Positions 8,563 to 16,795 of a DNA stretch of 64,000 bases are shown piece after piece. The stretch spans positions 248,001 through 312,000 of the forward strand of contig NZ_JAHDIU010000004.1 of assembly GCF_019891545.1 (NCBI RefSeq), given 5' to 3'. A program made the position numbers and the translations under genes. The notes below the pieces were generated by a model. It saw only the letters and a program-made list of their open reading frames with translations. It made no database searches and had not been told where the DNA came from. Position 1 is the first letter of the stretch. Each line of letters starts with the position of its first letter. Source of the stretch: Flavobacterium coralii. Its GTDB lineage: Bacteria > Bacteroidota > Bacteroidia > Flavobacteriales > Flavobacteriaceae.

Positions 8563-9933
8563 TTATTGTTGTTCAAGAATTGGTATCCCAAAATAAAACT
8601 CAAGGATTTTTACCCTGAAAATAAAATCATATTTGGCACGCAGCACATCGCTTTGCGCATTTACCGAAAGCGTCTGTGCCTGGTTAAAATCAAAAACATT
8701 GATAAGCCCCACGTCATAACGCTCGCGGGCATAATCTAACGACTGGCGACGGGCATCTGAGGCTGCAACGGCAGCATCATAGGCTTTTAATGCGCCAATA
8801 GCATCGGTATAAGCAGTATAAATATTACGCTCAAGGTCAAGCTCCTGCTGCTCCAGCGCCAGTTTAGAACGCTCAACCGCAACCTTTGCACGCTCAACGC
8901 TATTTCTTACCGCAAACCCATTTAATATTGGTATAGATAACTGAAAGCCGAATGAGTGCCCTTTGTTATCCCAAACCTGGTTCCAGAATGGCGGAGGCGA
9001 CTGCGAAATTATCTGTCCGTCTTCACCAAATGAGGTATAATCATCATAAGTAACCCTTGTATCAAGGCTGTAAAAACCCTGTAAAGTGGGCTGGTAAGCT
9101 GACTTCGCAATTTTCACATCCTGCTCGGCTACCTCAAGGTTGGCGCGTGCCAGTTTAATTACTGTCTGCTCATCTTTTGCTTTGTTATAGATGGTTTCAG
9201 GAGTCTGCACCAGCACTTCGCTGTCTTCTTTACTAAACTCCTCATCAGCTATATCAAAATTCTGAAAGTCTTCTATCTGTAATAACTGTGCAAGACTAAG
9301 GCGCGAAAGCAACAGTTGGTTCTCTGCATCAATAATACGCTGCCTGTCGGCGGCAACGGTTGCCTCAATATCAAGCAGGTCGCCCCTTGGTATTACCCCG
9401 CCTTCTAAAAGTTCTTTAGAACGCTCCAGTTGTTGCAAGTCCACCTCAAGCTGCTCATTCTGCACCTTCAGGTTTTCACGGTTAAATAATATCTGCAAAT
9501 AAGCATTGGCAACGTTAAGCGCCACGTCTTCCTGCATTTTGGTGATATTATATTTACCTGCAATAATGGCAAGCCTTGCGCGCTGGTTGGTGCGCTGGTT
9601 TTGCAGGCCTTTAAAAATATCTACGTTTGTGCTGAGCCCTCCTGTAGTAAACTGGGTTGTCTGTTGTTGAAGGATGCCCGAAAAGTTACGGATAAGACCT
9701 ATGTTCCAGGAATGCCCGGCAGAAAAATTGGCATTCGGCAGAAAGTTGCCCAATGCATCTTTCTTATCAATCTGGTTCAGTTTAAGGTCGAGTTCGGCCT
9801 GGCGTACCGAAATGTTGTTTTTTAAAGCATATTCTACACACTCCCTTAGCGTCCATTTTTTTTGCTGTGCGTGCATATAGCCCGTCAGTAAAAAAAACAT
9901 GAGTATGTATATTGCCGTTGGTTTGCTTCTCAT
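8563..9933 (-). CDS. TolC-family outer membrane efflux protein
   Basis: A 456-residue outer membrane factor that forms a trimeric beta-barrel plus a long periplasmic alpha-barrel. It has a signal peptide (start MRSKPTAIYILMFFLLTGYMHAQ). The mature N terminus WTLRECVEYALKNNISVRQAELDLKLNQIDKKDALG is the classic first OEP repeat. A second repeat appears after the middle (about residue 330 on: LSIPILNGFAVRNSVERAKVAVERSKLALEQQELDLERNI). It is first in the operon tolC-adaptor-tsaB, with a perfect -7 box 22 bases upstream (9955-9962). The substrate cannot be deduced. Confidence 0.92.
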   Translation of the reverse strand: MRSKPTAIYILMFFLLTGYMHAQQKKWTLRECVEYALKNNISVRQAELDLKLNQIDKKDALGNFLPNANFSAGHSWNIGLIRNFSGILQQQTTQFTTGGLSTNVDIFKGLQNQRTNQRARLAIIAGKYNITKMQEDVALNVANAYLQILFNRENLKVQNEQLEVDLQQLERSKELLEGGVIPRGDLLDIEATVAADRQRIIDAENQLLLSRLSLAQLLQIEDFQNFDIADEEFSKEDSEVLVQTPETIYNKAKDEQTVIKLARANLEVAEQDVKIAKSAYQPTLQGFYSLDTRVTYDDYTSFGEDGQIISQSPPPFWNQVWDNKGHSFGFQLSIPILNGFAVRNSVERAKVAVERSKLALEQQELDLERNIYTAYTDAIGALKAYDAAVAASDARRQSLDYARERYDVGLINVFDFNQAQTLSVNAQSDVLRAKYDFIFRVKILEFYFGIPILEQQ

Positions 9934-9954
9934 ATAGCTGAAAAGGATTTTTTA

Positions 9955-9962
9955 CAAAGGTA
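9955..9962 (-). promoter_or_regulatory. -7 box of the tolC-adaptor-tsaB operon
   Basis: Minus-strand TACCTTTG, a perfect TAnnTTTG, sits 21 bases before the tolC-type ATG. The -33 region has no clean TTTG. Confidence 0.5.
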
Positions 9963-10071
9963 TTTAAATTATCTAAAGTTGACTGTTTAATGTATAATGA
10001 TTAGACAATTTAGACTGTTTTTTGTTACAGATTATATACTACATTTACACCGTTTTTTAACTATACGTTAT

Positions 10072-11466
10072 ATGAAGCTAAAACTTTTTGCCGTTGCTGC
10101 GCTTGCATCGGCTTTACTGGTATCCTGCTCTTCTGCAAAAAAGATAGAGGCATTAAAACCGGAACCCGGAAATGATAAACCCGTTGCCGTAGAAACTACC
10201 ACCTCTTTTATTAACCTGCCCGTAACCATTGCCATAGCCGATGTGGAAACACAGGTTAACAAACTGCTGAACGGCCTTGTTTATGAAGACAAAAAGATAG
10301 AAGATGATAATATAGCCATGAAGGTCTGGAAGACAGCACCTATAAAATTCAGTGAGCAAAACGGTAAGCTGCAAACCGTTGTACCCATAAAAATTACGGC
10401 TAATGTGCGCTATGGCACAAGCGCACTGGGCATGAACCTTTATGATACACGTGAGGTTAACATGAACGGCGTTATCACCTTTAACAGCAAAATAGGCCTT
10501 TCTAACTGGAAGATTACAACGGCTACTACCATAGAGTCTTTAGAGTGGAAAGAAAGCCCGAGCGTTACCATAGGCAGCAAGCAGGTTAGTATAACCTATC
10601 TTATAAACCCTGCCGTTAAGCTGTTTAAAAAACAGATTGAAGATGAGCTTGATAAGGCCATGTCTAAATCTATGGATTTTAAGCCGCAGGTACTGGACGC
10701 ACTACAACAGGTAAGCACGCCGATTCTTGCCAACGAGCAGTATGAAACCTGGTTTATGGTAACACCAAACGAACTGTATGTTACCGATGCCGTGCTTTCC
10801 AAAAAACAAATAACCATGGATATGGGCATGAAATGCAGCATGCAGACGTGGGTGGGCGAAAAACCGGCTAATAATTTTAAAAAGGAAAATGTTGTTTTAA
10901 AGGCTGTCAGCAAAATGCCGGATAAAATCACGGCTACTGTGGCAGCGGTATCTACTTATGAAAGTGCCAGCAAACTAATAACCAAGAATTTTCAGGGACA
11001 GGAGTTTGGCTCAGGCAAGCGCAAGGTAACGGTACAAAATGTAAACCTGTGGAGCAAAGACAGTAAAATGATTATTGCGCTTGACCTTACAGGGAGCATT
11101 AACGGTACTATTTACCTTTCGGGTTATCCAAGCTATAATGCAGCTACAAAAGAAATTTATTTTGACCAGCTTGATTATGTATTAGATACCAAAAGCGCAC
11201 TGCTTAAAACAGCTAACTGGCTTGCAGAGGGAATGATATTAAGAAAAATACAGGAAAGCTGCCGCTACTCTATAAAAGAAAACCTTGAAGAAGGCAAAAA
11301 GAACCTTACACCGTACCTTAACAACTACTCACCAATGGCAGGTGTGTATATTAACGGCAGTGTAAACGACTTTGAGTTTGACAAGATAGAACTAACTGAT
11401 AAAGCAATAATCGCTTTTATAAAAGGCTCAGGCAAAATGAACCTGAAGATAGACGGGATGAAATAA
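10072..11466 (+). CDS. DUF4403 family lipoprotein
   Basis: The frame opens at 9997, but the ATG at 10072 is chosen because it directly precedes a lipoprotein signal peptide (MKLKLFAVAALASALLVSC, lipobox LVSC, Cys19), giving 464 residues. The mature protein matches what I know of DUF4403: a large beta-rich envelope protein with paired SMP/BPI-like lobes (FINLPVTIAIADVETQVNKLLNG, then ITYLINPAVKLFKKQIEDELDKAM). The second half repeats the pattern (GSINGTIYLSGYPSYN...FDQLDYVLDTKSALLKTANWL). A lipid-binding role is an inference from this resemblance. It converges with the 80-residue membrane protein gene (2 bases between stops) and is monocistronic. Confidence 0.85.
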   Translation: MKLKLFAVAALASALLVSCSSAKKIEALKPEPGNDKPVAVETTTSFINLPVTIAIADVETQVNKLLNGLVYEDKKIEDDNIAMKVWKTAPIKFSEQNGKLQTVVPIKITANVRYGTSALGMNLYDTREVNMNGVITFNSKIGLSNWKITTATTIESLEWKESPSVTIGSKQVSITYLINPAVKLFKKQIEDELDKAMSKSMDFKPQVLDALQQVSTPILANEQYETWFMVTPNELYVTDAVLSKKQITMDMGMKCSMQTWVGEKPANNFKKENVVLKAVSKMPDKITATVAAVSTYESASKLITKNFQGQEFGSGKRKVTVQNVNLWSKDSKMIIALDLTGSINGTIYLSGYPSYNAATKEIYFDQLDYVLDTKSALLKTANWLAEGMILRKIQESCRYSIKENLEEGKKNLTPYLNNYSPMAGVYINGSVNDFEFDKIELTDKAIIAFIKGSGKMNLKIDGMK

Positions 11467-11468
11467 TT

Positions 11469-11711
11469 TCACCCCTCTGCTTCGGGTAGTTCGTTTTTCT
11501 TTTTGCGCAGCCTGTAAACCGCATACCCTGCAAGGGCGACAAGCAGGTATGGGAAAATCATCAGGTACACTATACCATCATTTACGGCTTCAGGCTTAAT
11601 ACCGCTGTCGCTGCTTTCTAAAGCGGCACGGCACATGGCACACTGCGCGTTTGCAGAAAGTGCCATAAATAAAACTGCGAGTGTATAAACTACATTTTTC
11701 ATCTTCATCAT
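11469..11711 (-). CDS. Small membrane protein of the oxidase cluster, CxxC-containing
   Basis: An 80-residue protein: a signal-like N terminus ending SANAQ, then C-A-M-C-R-A-A-L-E-S (a CxxC pair on the periplasmic side), one TM segment (IVYLMIFPYLLVALAGYAVY) and a basic cytoplasmic tail RLRKKKNELPEAEG. It is the last gene of the SCO/DUF420 run, 21 bases after DUF420. The exposed CxxC beside SCO genes suggests a copper or thiol role in cytochrome oxidase assembly, but that is inferred from position only. The start could be the first or the third codon (MMKMK). Confidence 0.8.
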   Translation of the reverse strand: MMKMKNVVYTLAVLFMALSANAQCAMCRAALESSDSGIKPEAVNDGIVYLMIFPYLLVALAGYAVYRLRKKKNELPEAEG

Positions 11712-11732
11712 TATAAACTGTAACTCCTGCGG

Positions 11733-12329
11733 TTAGTTAGCGTAATAAGGCGATATCATAAGATATACAATAACCCCTGTAACGGCAACATACAACCACA
11801 TAGGATACGTTATTCGCGCCAGTTTTTTGTGCCTTTCAAAGCTGTTTGTAATAGCCCTTACATAGGTTATCAGTACAAAAGGAATTATTACAACCGAAAG
11901 GGCTATATGCGTAAGCAGAATAAACAGGTACACATAGCGCATGCCGCCAATAGCAGCCTCTTCTGCTGCAGAGAGCATCATGTCATGGTTAGTATCGCCA
12001 AACTTCGTAGAATCGGCTGTCATGTGGTAAGCTACATACATACCAAGAAAGAGAACCGAAAGGCTTATGGCAAACTTCATAAGGTTTTCGTGCAGCTTTT
12101 GCTTTCCCCTCCTCACAGCCATAACTGCAACTACAAGCACTACGGCAGTAAGCGCATTAATACCTGCATAAATGGGCGGAAGGAATGTCAGCGGTTCAAC
12201 ATCATACCCAAGGTCTTTCAGCTTAACGCCGAAGAGCAGCGCCACTACTACCGGTATGGCTACCGATAACAGCACTATCCATTTATTATATTTTTTTTCA
12301 GCCTCGTTGCTGTTCATTATATTTTCCAT
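11733..12329 (-). CDS. DUF420 membrane protein (YozB/CtaM-like)
   Basis: A 198-residue integral membrane protein with about five TM helices (WIVLLSVAIPVVVALLFGV; IYAGINALTAVVLVVAVMAV; FAISLSVLFLGMYVAYH; YVYLFILLTHIALSVVIIPFVLI; a last one near the C terminus). Conserved histidines sit at the membrane edge (KLHENLMKFA, MYVAYHMTADSTKFGD, LTHIALSV, FERHKKLARITYPMWLYVAVTGV). DUF420 proteins accompany heme-copper oxidase genes, and a relative (CtaM) is needed for maturation of one such oxidase. Its ATG overlaps the SCO stop by 1 base, so it is tightly coupled to copper-centre assembly genes. Confidence 0.88.
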   Translation of the reverse strand: MENIMNSNEAEKKYNKWIVLLSVAIPVVVALLFGVKLKDLGYDVEPLTFLPPIYAGINALTAVVLVVAVMAVRRGKQKLHENLMKFAISLSVLFLGMYVAYHMTADSTKFGDTNHDMMLSAAEEAAIGGMRYVYLFILLTHIALSVVIIPFVLITYVRAITNSFERHKKLARITYPMWLYVAVTGVIVYLMISPYYAN

Positions 12330-12955
12330 TATTCTTCCAATAACTTTTTAATATCCTCTTTTATGTCCTGAACTCCTTTATCGTCAAGCCCGTCATAATA
12401 CATTATTGGGTTGCCGAATTTATCTTTACGGCTCCGGATGTTACCTTCTTTATCTACTAAGGCAAAAAAGCCTGAATGCTCAAACCCGCCGGCTACTTTT
12501 TTGTTTTCGCCTGCATACAGGTTAAAACCGTTTCGTGCCAGGTTAAGTATGTATTCCTGATCACCCGTTAAAAAATGCCAGTTATAGTGTTTAACGCCTA
12601 AATGTTCCGCATGCTCTTTTAGTACCTGTGGTGTATCGTACTGCGGGTTTATGGTTACAGATGCAATGCCGAATTCAGGGTTGCCATAAAACTCCTGTTG
12701 CAGCTTCAGCATGTTCTGGTTCATTTTAGGGCATATAGTCGGGCAGGTAGAAAAAAAGAACTCCACTACGTAAACCTTGCCCAGGTAATCTTCATCTGTT
12801 ATGGTTTTCCCGTTCTGGTTAGTCAGCTCAAAAGACGGCACGGGGCCAATGGTAACAAGGTCTGACTTTTGGAATTTAGCGACTATTTTGGGTACAGCCC
12901 AAATACCAAAAATCAGCACTATAAACGAAATACCAATATATGATTTGTTTTTCAT
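12329..12955 (-). CDS. SCO family copper chaperone for cytochrome c oxidase
   Basis: SCO1/SenC proteins are membrane-anchored thioredoxin-fold proteins that load copper into the CuA site of subunit II. The 208 residues comprise an N-terminal anchor (ISFIVLIFGIWAV), the copper-binding C71-P-T-I-C75 in FFFSTCPTICPKM, and the third ligand His in GGFEHSGFFALVDKEG about 90 residues later. All three ligands are present, so it should be functional. It lies 6 bases after a cysteine-less relative and overlaps DUF420 by one base. Confidence 0.95.
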   Translation of the reverse strand: MKNKSYIGISFIVLIFGIWAVPKIVAKFQKSDLVTIGPVPSFELTNQNGKTITDEDYLGKVYVVEFFFSTCPTICPKMNQNMLKLQQEFYGNPEFGIASVTINPQYDTPQVLKEHAEHLGVKHYNWHFLTGDQEYILNLARNGFNLYAGENKKVAGGFEHSGFFALVDKEGNIRSRKDKFGNPIMYYDGLDDKGVQDIKEDIKKLLEE

Positions 12956-12961
12956 CAGGAT

Positions 12962-13612
12962 TTAAATCTTCCTTTTGTTATTTTTCTTTAAGGCGAGGCG
13001 ATATTCTGCCAGGATGATCTTTACATCATCGCTCATTTCGTTATGCAGCTCTGCGGCAGATATAGTATTATACCCCTCTTTATACTCCTCTTCTCCCTTT
13101 TTGTTCATGCCCTTGCGTCCGCGCAGGTTAAGGTCTTTATCTATAATATAAACATTTGGTGTACCTGCTTTATCATCAAGCCCGCCAACGAGGTTTAAAG
13201 AGGCGTGAAAGGCTTTTATTTCTTCTTTAGGGGCAAACACAAAATGCCAGCCCGAAACGTTTGTAAGCCTGCTCAGTTCTGAAAGCAGCTCTTTTGCCTG
13301 CCCTTCTGTACCCAGCGGGGCAACCATTACCATCTGGAAGTCTTTAAACTCCCTGTTCTTGTTGTATATCTTCTGGTTAAGGTTAAAGGCATTGCCTTTG
13401 TTGTATAATATATCTTCTCCCGGAAAGCCTAAAATGGTAATTTTATCTTTAAGCTTTATATCTTCTCCCGAGAGTGATTGCCATACCGGAAGCTCTTTAA
13501 TATCGGGTGTAACTACGGGCAGCTTGGCAAAAGTATTAACCCCCGAAGCAAAGAAAAGATAGGCTACAATAGGCAGTGCAAACAAAACAGAAAGCACTAT
13601 TGTCTTTTTCAT
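12962..13612 (-). CDS. Thioredoxin-fold SCO-like membrane-anchored protein lacking the copper cysteines
   Basis: A 216-residue protein with an N-terminal anchor (IVLSVLFALPIVAYLFFASG), then a SCO-like layout: PELPVWQSLSGEDIKLKD, KITILGFPGEDILYNKG where SCO has its CxxxC, the strand FQMVMVAP, and GTPNVYIIDKDLNLRGRKG, which matches the LVDKEGNIRSRKD part of the neighbouring SCO. No cysteine is present in the whole protein and the His ligand is also absent. It stands directly before the true SCO gene (6 bases), which supports origin by duplication and loss of metal binding. Role unknown, perhaps an assembly partner. Confidence is good for the gene, moderate for the relation. Confidence 0.8.
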   Translation of the reverse strand: MKKTIVLSVLFALPIVAYLFFASGVNTFAKLPVVTPDIKELPVWQSLSGEDIKLKDKITILGFPGEDILYNKGNAFNLNQKIYNKNREFKDFQMVMVAPLGTEGQAKELLSELSRLTNVSGWHFVFAPKEEIKAFHASLNLVGGLDDKAGTPNVYIIDKDLNLRGRKGMNKKGEEEYKEGYNTISAAELHNEMSDDVKIILAEYRLALKKNNKRKI

Positions 13613-13643
13613 TATGAGGTTCTTTAAATGTATTGCAAAATTA

Positions 13644-13673
13644 AAAAAAGGCGGTTATTAAACCGCCTTTTTT
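13644..13673 (-). terminator. Bidirectional intrinsic terminator inside the oxidase cluster
   Basis: The arm AAAAAAGGCGGTT (13644-13656), loop ATTA and arm AACCGCCTTTTTT (13661-13673) form a perfect 13-base hairpin with A/T runs on both sides. It lies 15 bases after the subunit IV stop (reading leftwards) and 31 bases before the next start, so it separates the structural oxidase genes from the SCO/DUF420 genes. Confidence 0.88.
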
Positions 13674-13687
13674 ATAATTAATGTGTT

Positions 13688-14038
13688 TTAGAAAATCCAT
13701 TTATAATGAGACCCATGAAACACGTCATAAACATAATTACCTTCCATAAGTAAGATGAACACTAAGTAGATAATTAAGAAAACCAAGGGTGCCACAATGG
13801 TCCACCTAAAGTTAGCTTTTTCGCCTTCAAGGTGCATAAATGCCCACATAATGTAGTAAGCTTTTACAACCGTCAGGATGATGAATATCCAGTTAAGGAG
13901 ATTAAGTTTTAAAAGGTCGGTTTTAAAAAGGAAGTCAGGCTTAACAATACCAAGGGCAACCTCTACTATTGTTATAATTGACAGTAACCCGAAAACCGTC
14001 CATATTCTTTTTACGTTAGACTCGTGCGAATGTGCCAT
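13688..14038 (-). CDS. Cytochrome c oxidase subunit IV family protein
   Basis: A 116-residue membrane protein with three TM helices (IWTVFGLLSIITIVEVALGIV; LNWIFIILTVVKAYYIMWAFMHL; WTIVAPLVFLIIYLVFILLM) and a His-rich N terminus (MAHSHES). The segment KAYYIMWAFMHLEGEK is typical of the CyoD/CoxD-like small subunit of caa3/bo3 oxidases. It follows the 325-residue subunit III gene after 31 bases and is closed by a strong terminator. Confidence 0.92.
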   Translation of the reverse strand: MAHSHESNVKRIWTVFGLLSIITIVEVALGIVKPDFLFKTDLLKLNLLNWIFIILTVVKAYYIMWAFMHLEGEKANFRWTIVAPLVFLIIYLVFILLMEGNYVYDVFHGSHYKWIF

Positions 14039-14069
14039 GTCTTATAATTTTTTAAACTTAGTAATCTGA

Positions 14070-15047
14070 TTATACAAGGTAGAAGAAGGTAAACACGAAT
14101 ACCCACACAAGGTCTACAAAGTGCCAGTATAAACCAACCTTTTCAACCATTTCGTAGCTTCTCCTTTTCTCATAAGTACCTAAAAGTACATTGAAGAATA
14201 TTATGATGTTAATTACAACACCTGAGAATACGTGGAAACCGTGGAAACCTGTAATAAAGAAGAAGAAATCAGCAAACAGTTTGTGTCCATATTCATTCCT
14301 TATAAGGTCTGCACCTCTTACTACTATTTGTGCATCCTGCAACCTTGCAAGCGATTCTTCGCGTGAAAGTACAGTCTTCTTTTTGTCTTTAATCCATTCT
14401 GTCCTGATAAGTATGTCAGGGTTAGCTTTAAAGCCCGCTATTACTTCTTCTACAGAGTGTTCTCCAAGGCTGTTAGATTCTTCAAACCAAACACCGTTAC
14501 TCCTTGTTTTCTGCACCCTTGTTGAAGGTATGTTTGCAGCAAATGCATCTATACTAACACGCTTTCCGTCAGTATCAACAAACTGAAGTATCGCACCACC
14601 CTTAGTTTCTACAGCACCATATTCACCTTTAATGAAGTTTTTCCACTCCCATGCCTGAGAGCCAAGGAATATTAAACCACCCACAATGGTAAGCAGCATG
14701 TATATCGCTACTTTGGTTTTTTTCATCTGGTGGCCTGCATCAACGGCAAGCACCATAGTAACTGATGAAAAGATAAGTATAAAGGTCATCAAAGCCACAT
14801 AGTACATAGGTGCATCAACACCATGTAAAAACGGGAAGTGAGTAAACACCTCGTCGGCTATTGGCCATGTTTCGATAAACTTAAATCTTGAAAAACCGTA
14901 AGAAGCAAGAAAACCGGAGAATGTAAGGGCATCAGACACGATGAAGAACCACATCATCATCTTGCCGTAGCTCGCTCCCATTGGCTCGTTTCCGCCGCCC
15001 CAGGTTTTGCCTGTAGTAGTAGCTGTTGTAGTAACTGTCGCTGCCAT
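14070..15047 (-). CDS. Cytochrome c oxidase subunit III with a large extramembrane insertion
   Basis: A 325-residue subunit III. The core TM segments are recognisable: KMMMWFFIVSDALTFSGFLASYGF (about 29-52), APMYYVALMTFILIFSSVTMVLA, VAIYMLLTIVGGLIFLGSQAWEW (about 113-135), FFFFITGFHGFHVFSGVVINIIIFF (about 261-285) and GLYWHFVDLVWVFVFTFFYLV at the C terminus. The usual loop after the QAWEW motif is replaced by about 120 soluble residues (about 137-258), which are charged and contain a helical stretch (KTVLSREESLARLQDAQ). This is the second subunit-III-like gene in the cluster. Subunits I and II are not in the window. Confidence 0.93.
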   Translation of the reverse strand: MAATVTTTATTTGKTWGGGNEPMGASYGKMMMWFFIVSDALTFSGFLASYGFSRFKFIETWPIADEVFTHFPFLHGVDAPMYYVALMTFILIFSSVTMVLAVDAGHQMKKTKVAIYMLLTIVGGLIFLGSQAWEWKNFIKGEYGAVETKGGAILQFVDTDGKRVSIDAFAANIPSTRVQKTRSNGVWFEESNSLGEHSVEEVIAGFKANPDILIRTEWIKDKKKTVLSREESLARLQDAQIVVRGADLIRNEYGHKLFADFFFFITGFHGFHVFSGVVINIIIFFNVLLGTYEKRRSYEMVEKVGLYWHFVDLVWVFVFTFFYLV

Positions 15048-15092
15048 ATAGTGTTAAGTGTTAAAAAGTTTTCAAATTTACATTTTTTTTCA

Positions 15093-15677
15093 TTAATAGA
15101 AATAGAAAAATAAAAACAAGTAAACCCACAAAATATCGAGAAAATGCCAGAACATTGCACCTAACTCTATTCCAAGGGTTTGAGAAGGATTGTATTTTTG
15201 TTTAAAATGATTATAAATTACAACCAATAGCACCACCAGCCCCGCGAAAAGGTGGGCTAAATGCACTATGGTAACTATGTACAGAAATGAAGTAGTAACT
15301 GTACTTGCCGCGCCTGTAAAATAAAAACCTGCATCTATTACCTGAGAAAACCCGTAAAACTGTAGCGCAACAAAGGCAACACCCAAAACAAGTGTAGCCA
15401 TAAGCAACGCTGACGTTAAACCCCTGTTGCCTTTTTTAATGGCATTTTTAGCAAGGTGAAACGTTATACTGCTTGCTATGATTACTGCGGTACTAAATGC
15501 AAATGCATTTGGCAGCTTAAAATCGTTAAGCCAGTCGGGGCGCGATGTACTCACCACATAGGCGCTGGTAAGCCCCGCAAACATCATGAACATGCTTATC
15601 ATACCGAACCAAAGCAGCATCTTGTATGATTTTGCTTTGCGCTCATTATGTTCCTTAAGTGACATTTTCAGTTCCAT
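15093..15677 (-). CDS. Heme-copper oxidase subunit III (CyoC-like)
   Basis: A 194-residue, five-TM subunit III: MLLWFGMISMFMMFAGLTSAYVVS, AFSTAVIIASSITFHLAKNAIKKG, LMATLVLGVAFVALQFYGFSQV, TTSFLYIVTIVHLAHLFAGLVVLLVV, and the family ending GAMFWHFLDILWVYLFLFFYFY. It starts 3 bases after the heme O synthase stop and precedes the larger subunit III by 45 bases. The start at 15677 (MELKMSLKEHN) or the Met four codons later are both possible. Confidence 0.93.
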   Translation of the reverse strand: MELKMSLKEHNERKAKSYKMLLWFGMISMFMMFAGLTSAYVVSTSRPDWLNDFKLPNAFAFSTAVIIASSITFHLAKNAIKKGNRGLTSALLMATLVLGVAFVALQFYGFSQVIDAGFYFTGAASTVTTSFLYIVTIVHLAHLFAGLVVLLVVIYNHFKQKYNPSQTLGIELGAMFWHFLDILWVYLFLFFYFY

Positions 15678-15680
15678 ATC

Positions 15681-16595
15681 TTAAAAAATAAATTTATCCA
15701 AAACATAAATTACCTGTAGCAGCGATATGTAAGACACACTTACTATCATCAGCTTCCGGGCTGCCTTCGCATCCATATCGCGGTACAGCTTTACAGCACT
15801 GGCAAGCATCCATAAACCAAGCAACAGCACTACAACCGCCGAAATAAGGTTGATATGCAGCTCCCCTGTAAAACCTGTTGCCGGGAGTAACGATGCTATA
15901 ATTAGCCATACGGTATACAAAATAACCTGCAGGGCTGTTTTTTTATCCTTCCTGCTGGTTGGCAGCATAAAAAATCCTGCTTTTTCATAATCTTCATACA
16001 GGAACCAGCCAATAGCCCAAAAGTGGGGGAATTGCCAAAAGAACTGTACAAGAAATAAGGTTCCTGCCTCTATACCAAAATTATTGGTTGCGGCAACCCA
16101 GCCCAGCATAAAAGGTATAGCACCCGGAAATGCCCCCACAAAAACAGAAAGAGGCGTCATCCGCTTTAGCGGAGTATAAACACTTGTATATAAAAATATT
16201 GAAATAGCCCCAAACATGGCTGTTTTAGGGTTAATGCTGTACAAAATAGCTATACCGGCAACCGTTAGTGCAGCGCCAAGGGCAAATGCATTACGAACCG
16301 AGATTTTACCTGAAGGCAAAGGGCGGTTCTTGGTGCGGTTCATAAGCGCATCAAGATCTTTTTCTATTATCTGGTTGAAAACGTTTGAGGCGCCCACCAT
16401 GCAGTAGCCCCCTATTGTAAGTAAAAAAAGTGTCAGCCAGCTAAATGGATGTTCTGCCGAGAAGCCGAGAAGATAACCGGCAACAGAAGAAAAAACTACG
16501 CTAAGGGCAAGCCTGGCCTTGGTAATTGCAGTAAAATCGGCTATTAAAGATTTTATAGAGACCTGGTTTTCTGTAGCGTTCAATGTAACTTTCAT
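15681..16595 (-). CDS. cyoE: Protoheme IX farnesyltransferase (heme O synthase)
   Basis: Transfers a farnesyl group to heme b, giving heme O for the oxidase. It is a UbiA-superfamily membrane protein with both Asp-rich motifs: NVFNQIIEKDLDALMNRTKN (the N-x-x-x-D-x-x-x-D site, then RPLPSGKI) and YEDYEKAGFFMLPTSRKD. The start is set at 16595 (MKVTLNATENQ, 304 residues) because a promoter lies at 16613-16643, inside the longer frame that opens at 16643. It leads the oxidase subunit genes, 3 bases ahead of the first subunit III. Confidence 0.95.
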   Translation of the reverse strand: MKVTLNATENQVSIKSLIADFTAITKARLALSVVFSSVAGYLLGFSAEHPFSWLTLFLLTIGGYCMVGASNVFNQIIEKDLDALMNRTKNRPLPSGKISVRNAFALGAALTVAGIAILYSINPKTAMFGAISIFLYTSVYTPLKRMTPLSVFVGAFPGAIPFMLGWVAATNNFGIEAGTLFLVQFFWQFPHFWAIGWFLYEDYEKAGFFMLPTSRKDKKTALQVILYTVWLIIASLLPATGFTGELHINLISAVVVLLLGLWMLASAVKLYRDMDAKAARKLMIVSVSYISLLQVIYVLDKFIF

Positions 16596-16612
16596 GGTTT
16601 TAAAAACTTGTG

Positions 16613-16643
16613 CAAAGATACTCCAAAAATTATTTTTCTTCAA
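16613..16643 (-). promoter_or_regulatory. Promoter of the cyoE-oxidase operon
   Basis: On the minus strand: TTG (16641-16643), 20 bases, then TATCTTTG (16613-16620), a perfect -7 box, 17 bases before the ATG at 16595. It fixes the cyoE start downstream of the first ATG of the open frame. Confidence 0.75.
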
Positions 16644-16795
16644 CAGGAATGCCCGTTAAAATAGAAAATGAAAAAATAATTTATTTTTTTGCTCCTGCTA
16701 CGCAACCCATCTGTATAATCTGCATCTAATAATTGCAGTAAAGGTGAAAGCCTAACCTGTATGAAAAAGAAAATTTGGGATTAATTGCTATGAGA
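16644..16795. other. Intergenic region cyoE-deoC without a recognisable gene
   Basis: AT-rich spacer between the cyoE promoter and the deoC terminator. It holds only tiny open frames (for example a 7-codon frame MKKKIWD at 16761) and no convincing RNA structure. Confidence 0.5.

Noticed and set aside
11829-12269. 146-codon plus-strand frame antisense to DUF420
   Set aside because: Shadow of the minus-strand gene; Lys/Arg/His-rich with no family features, while the opposite frame has clear membrane helices.
16595-16643. Longer cyoE start at 16643
   Set aside because: A perfect promoter lies within the extra codons and homologues begin at the internal Met, so the extension is not translated.
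16761-16784. Seven-codon frame MKKKIWD before the deoC terminator region
   Set aside because: Too short, no promoter or attenuator structure belonging to a plus-strand gene downstream; chance frame.
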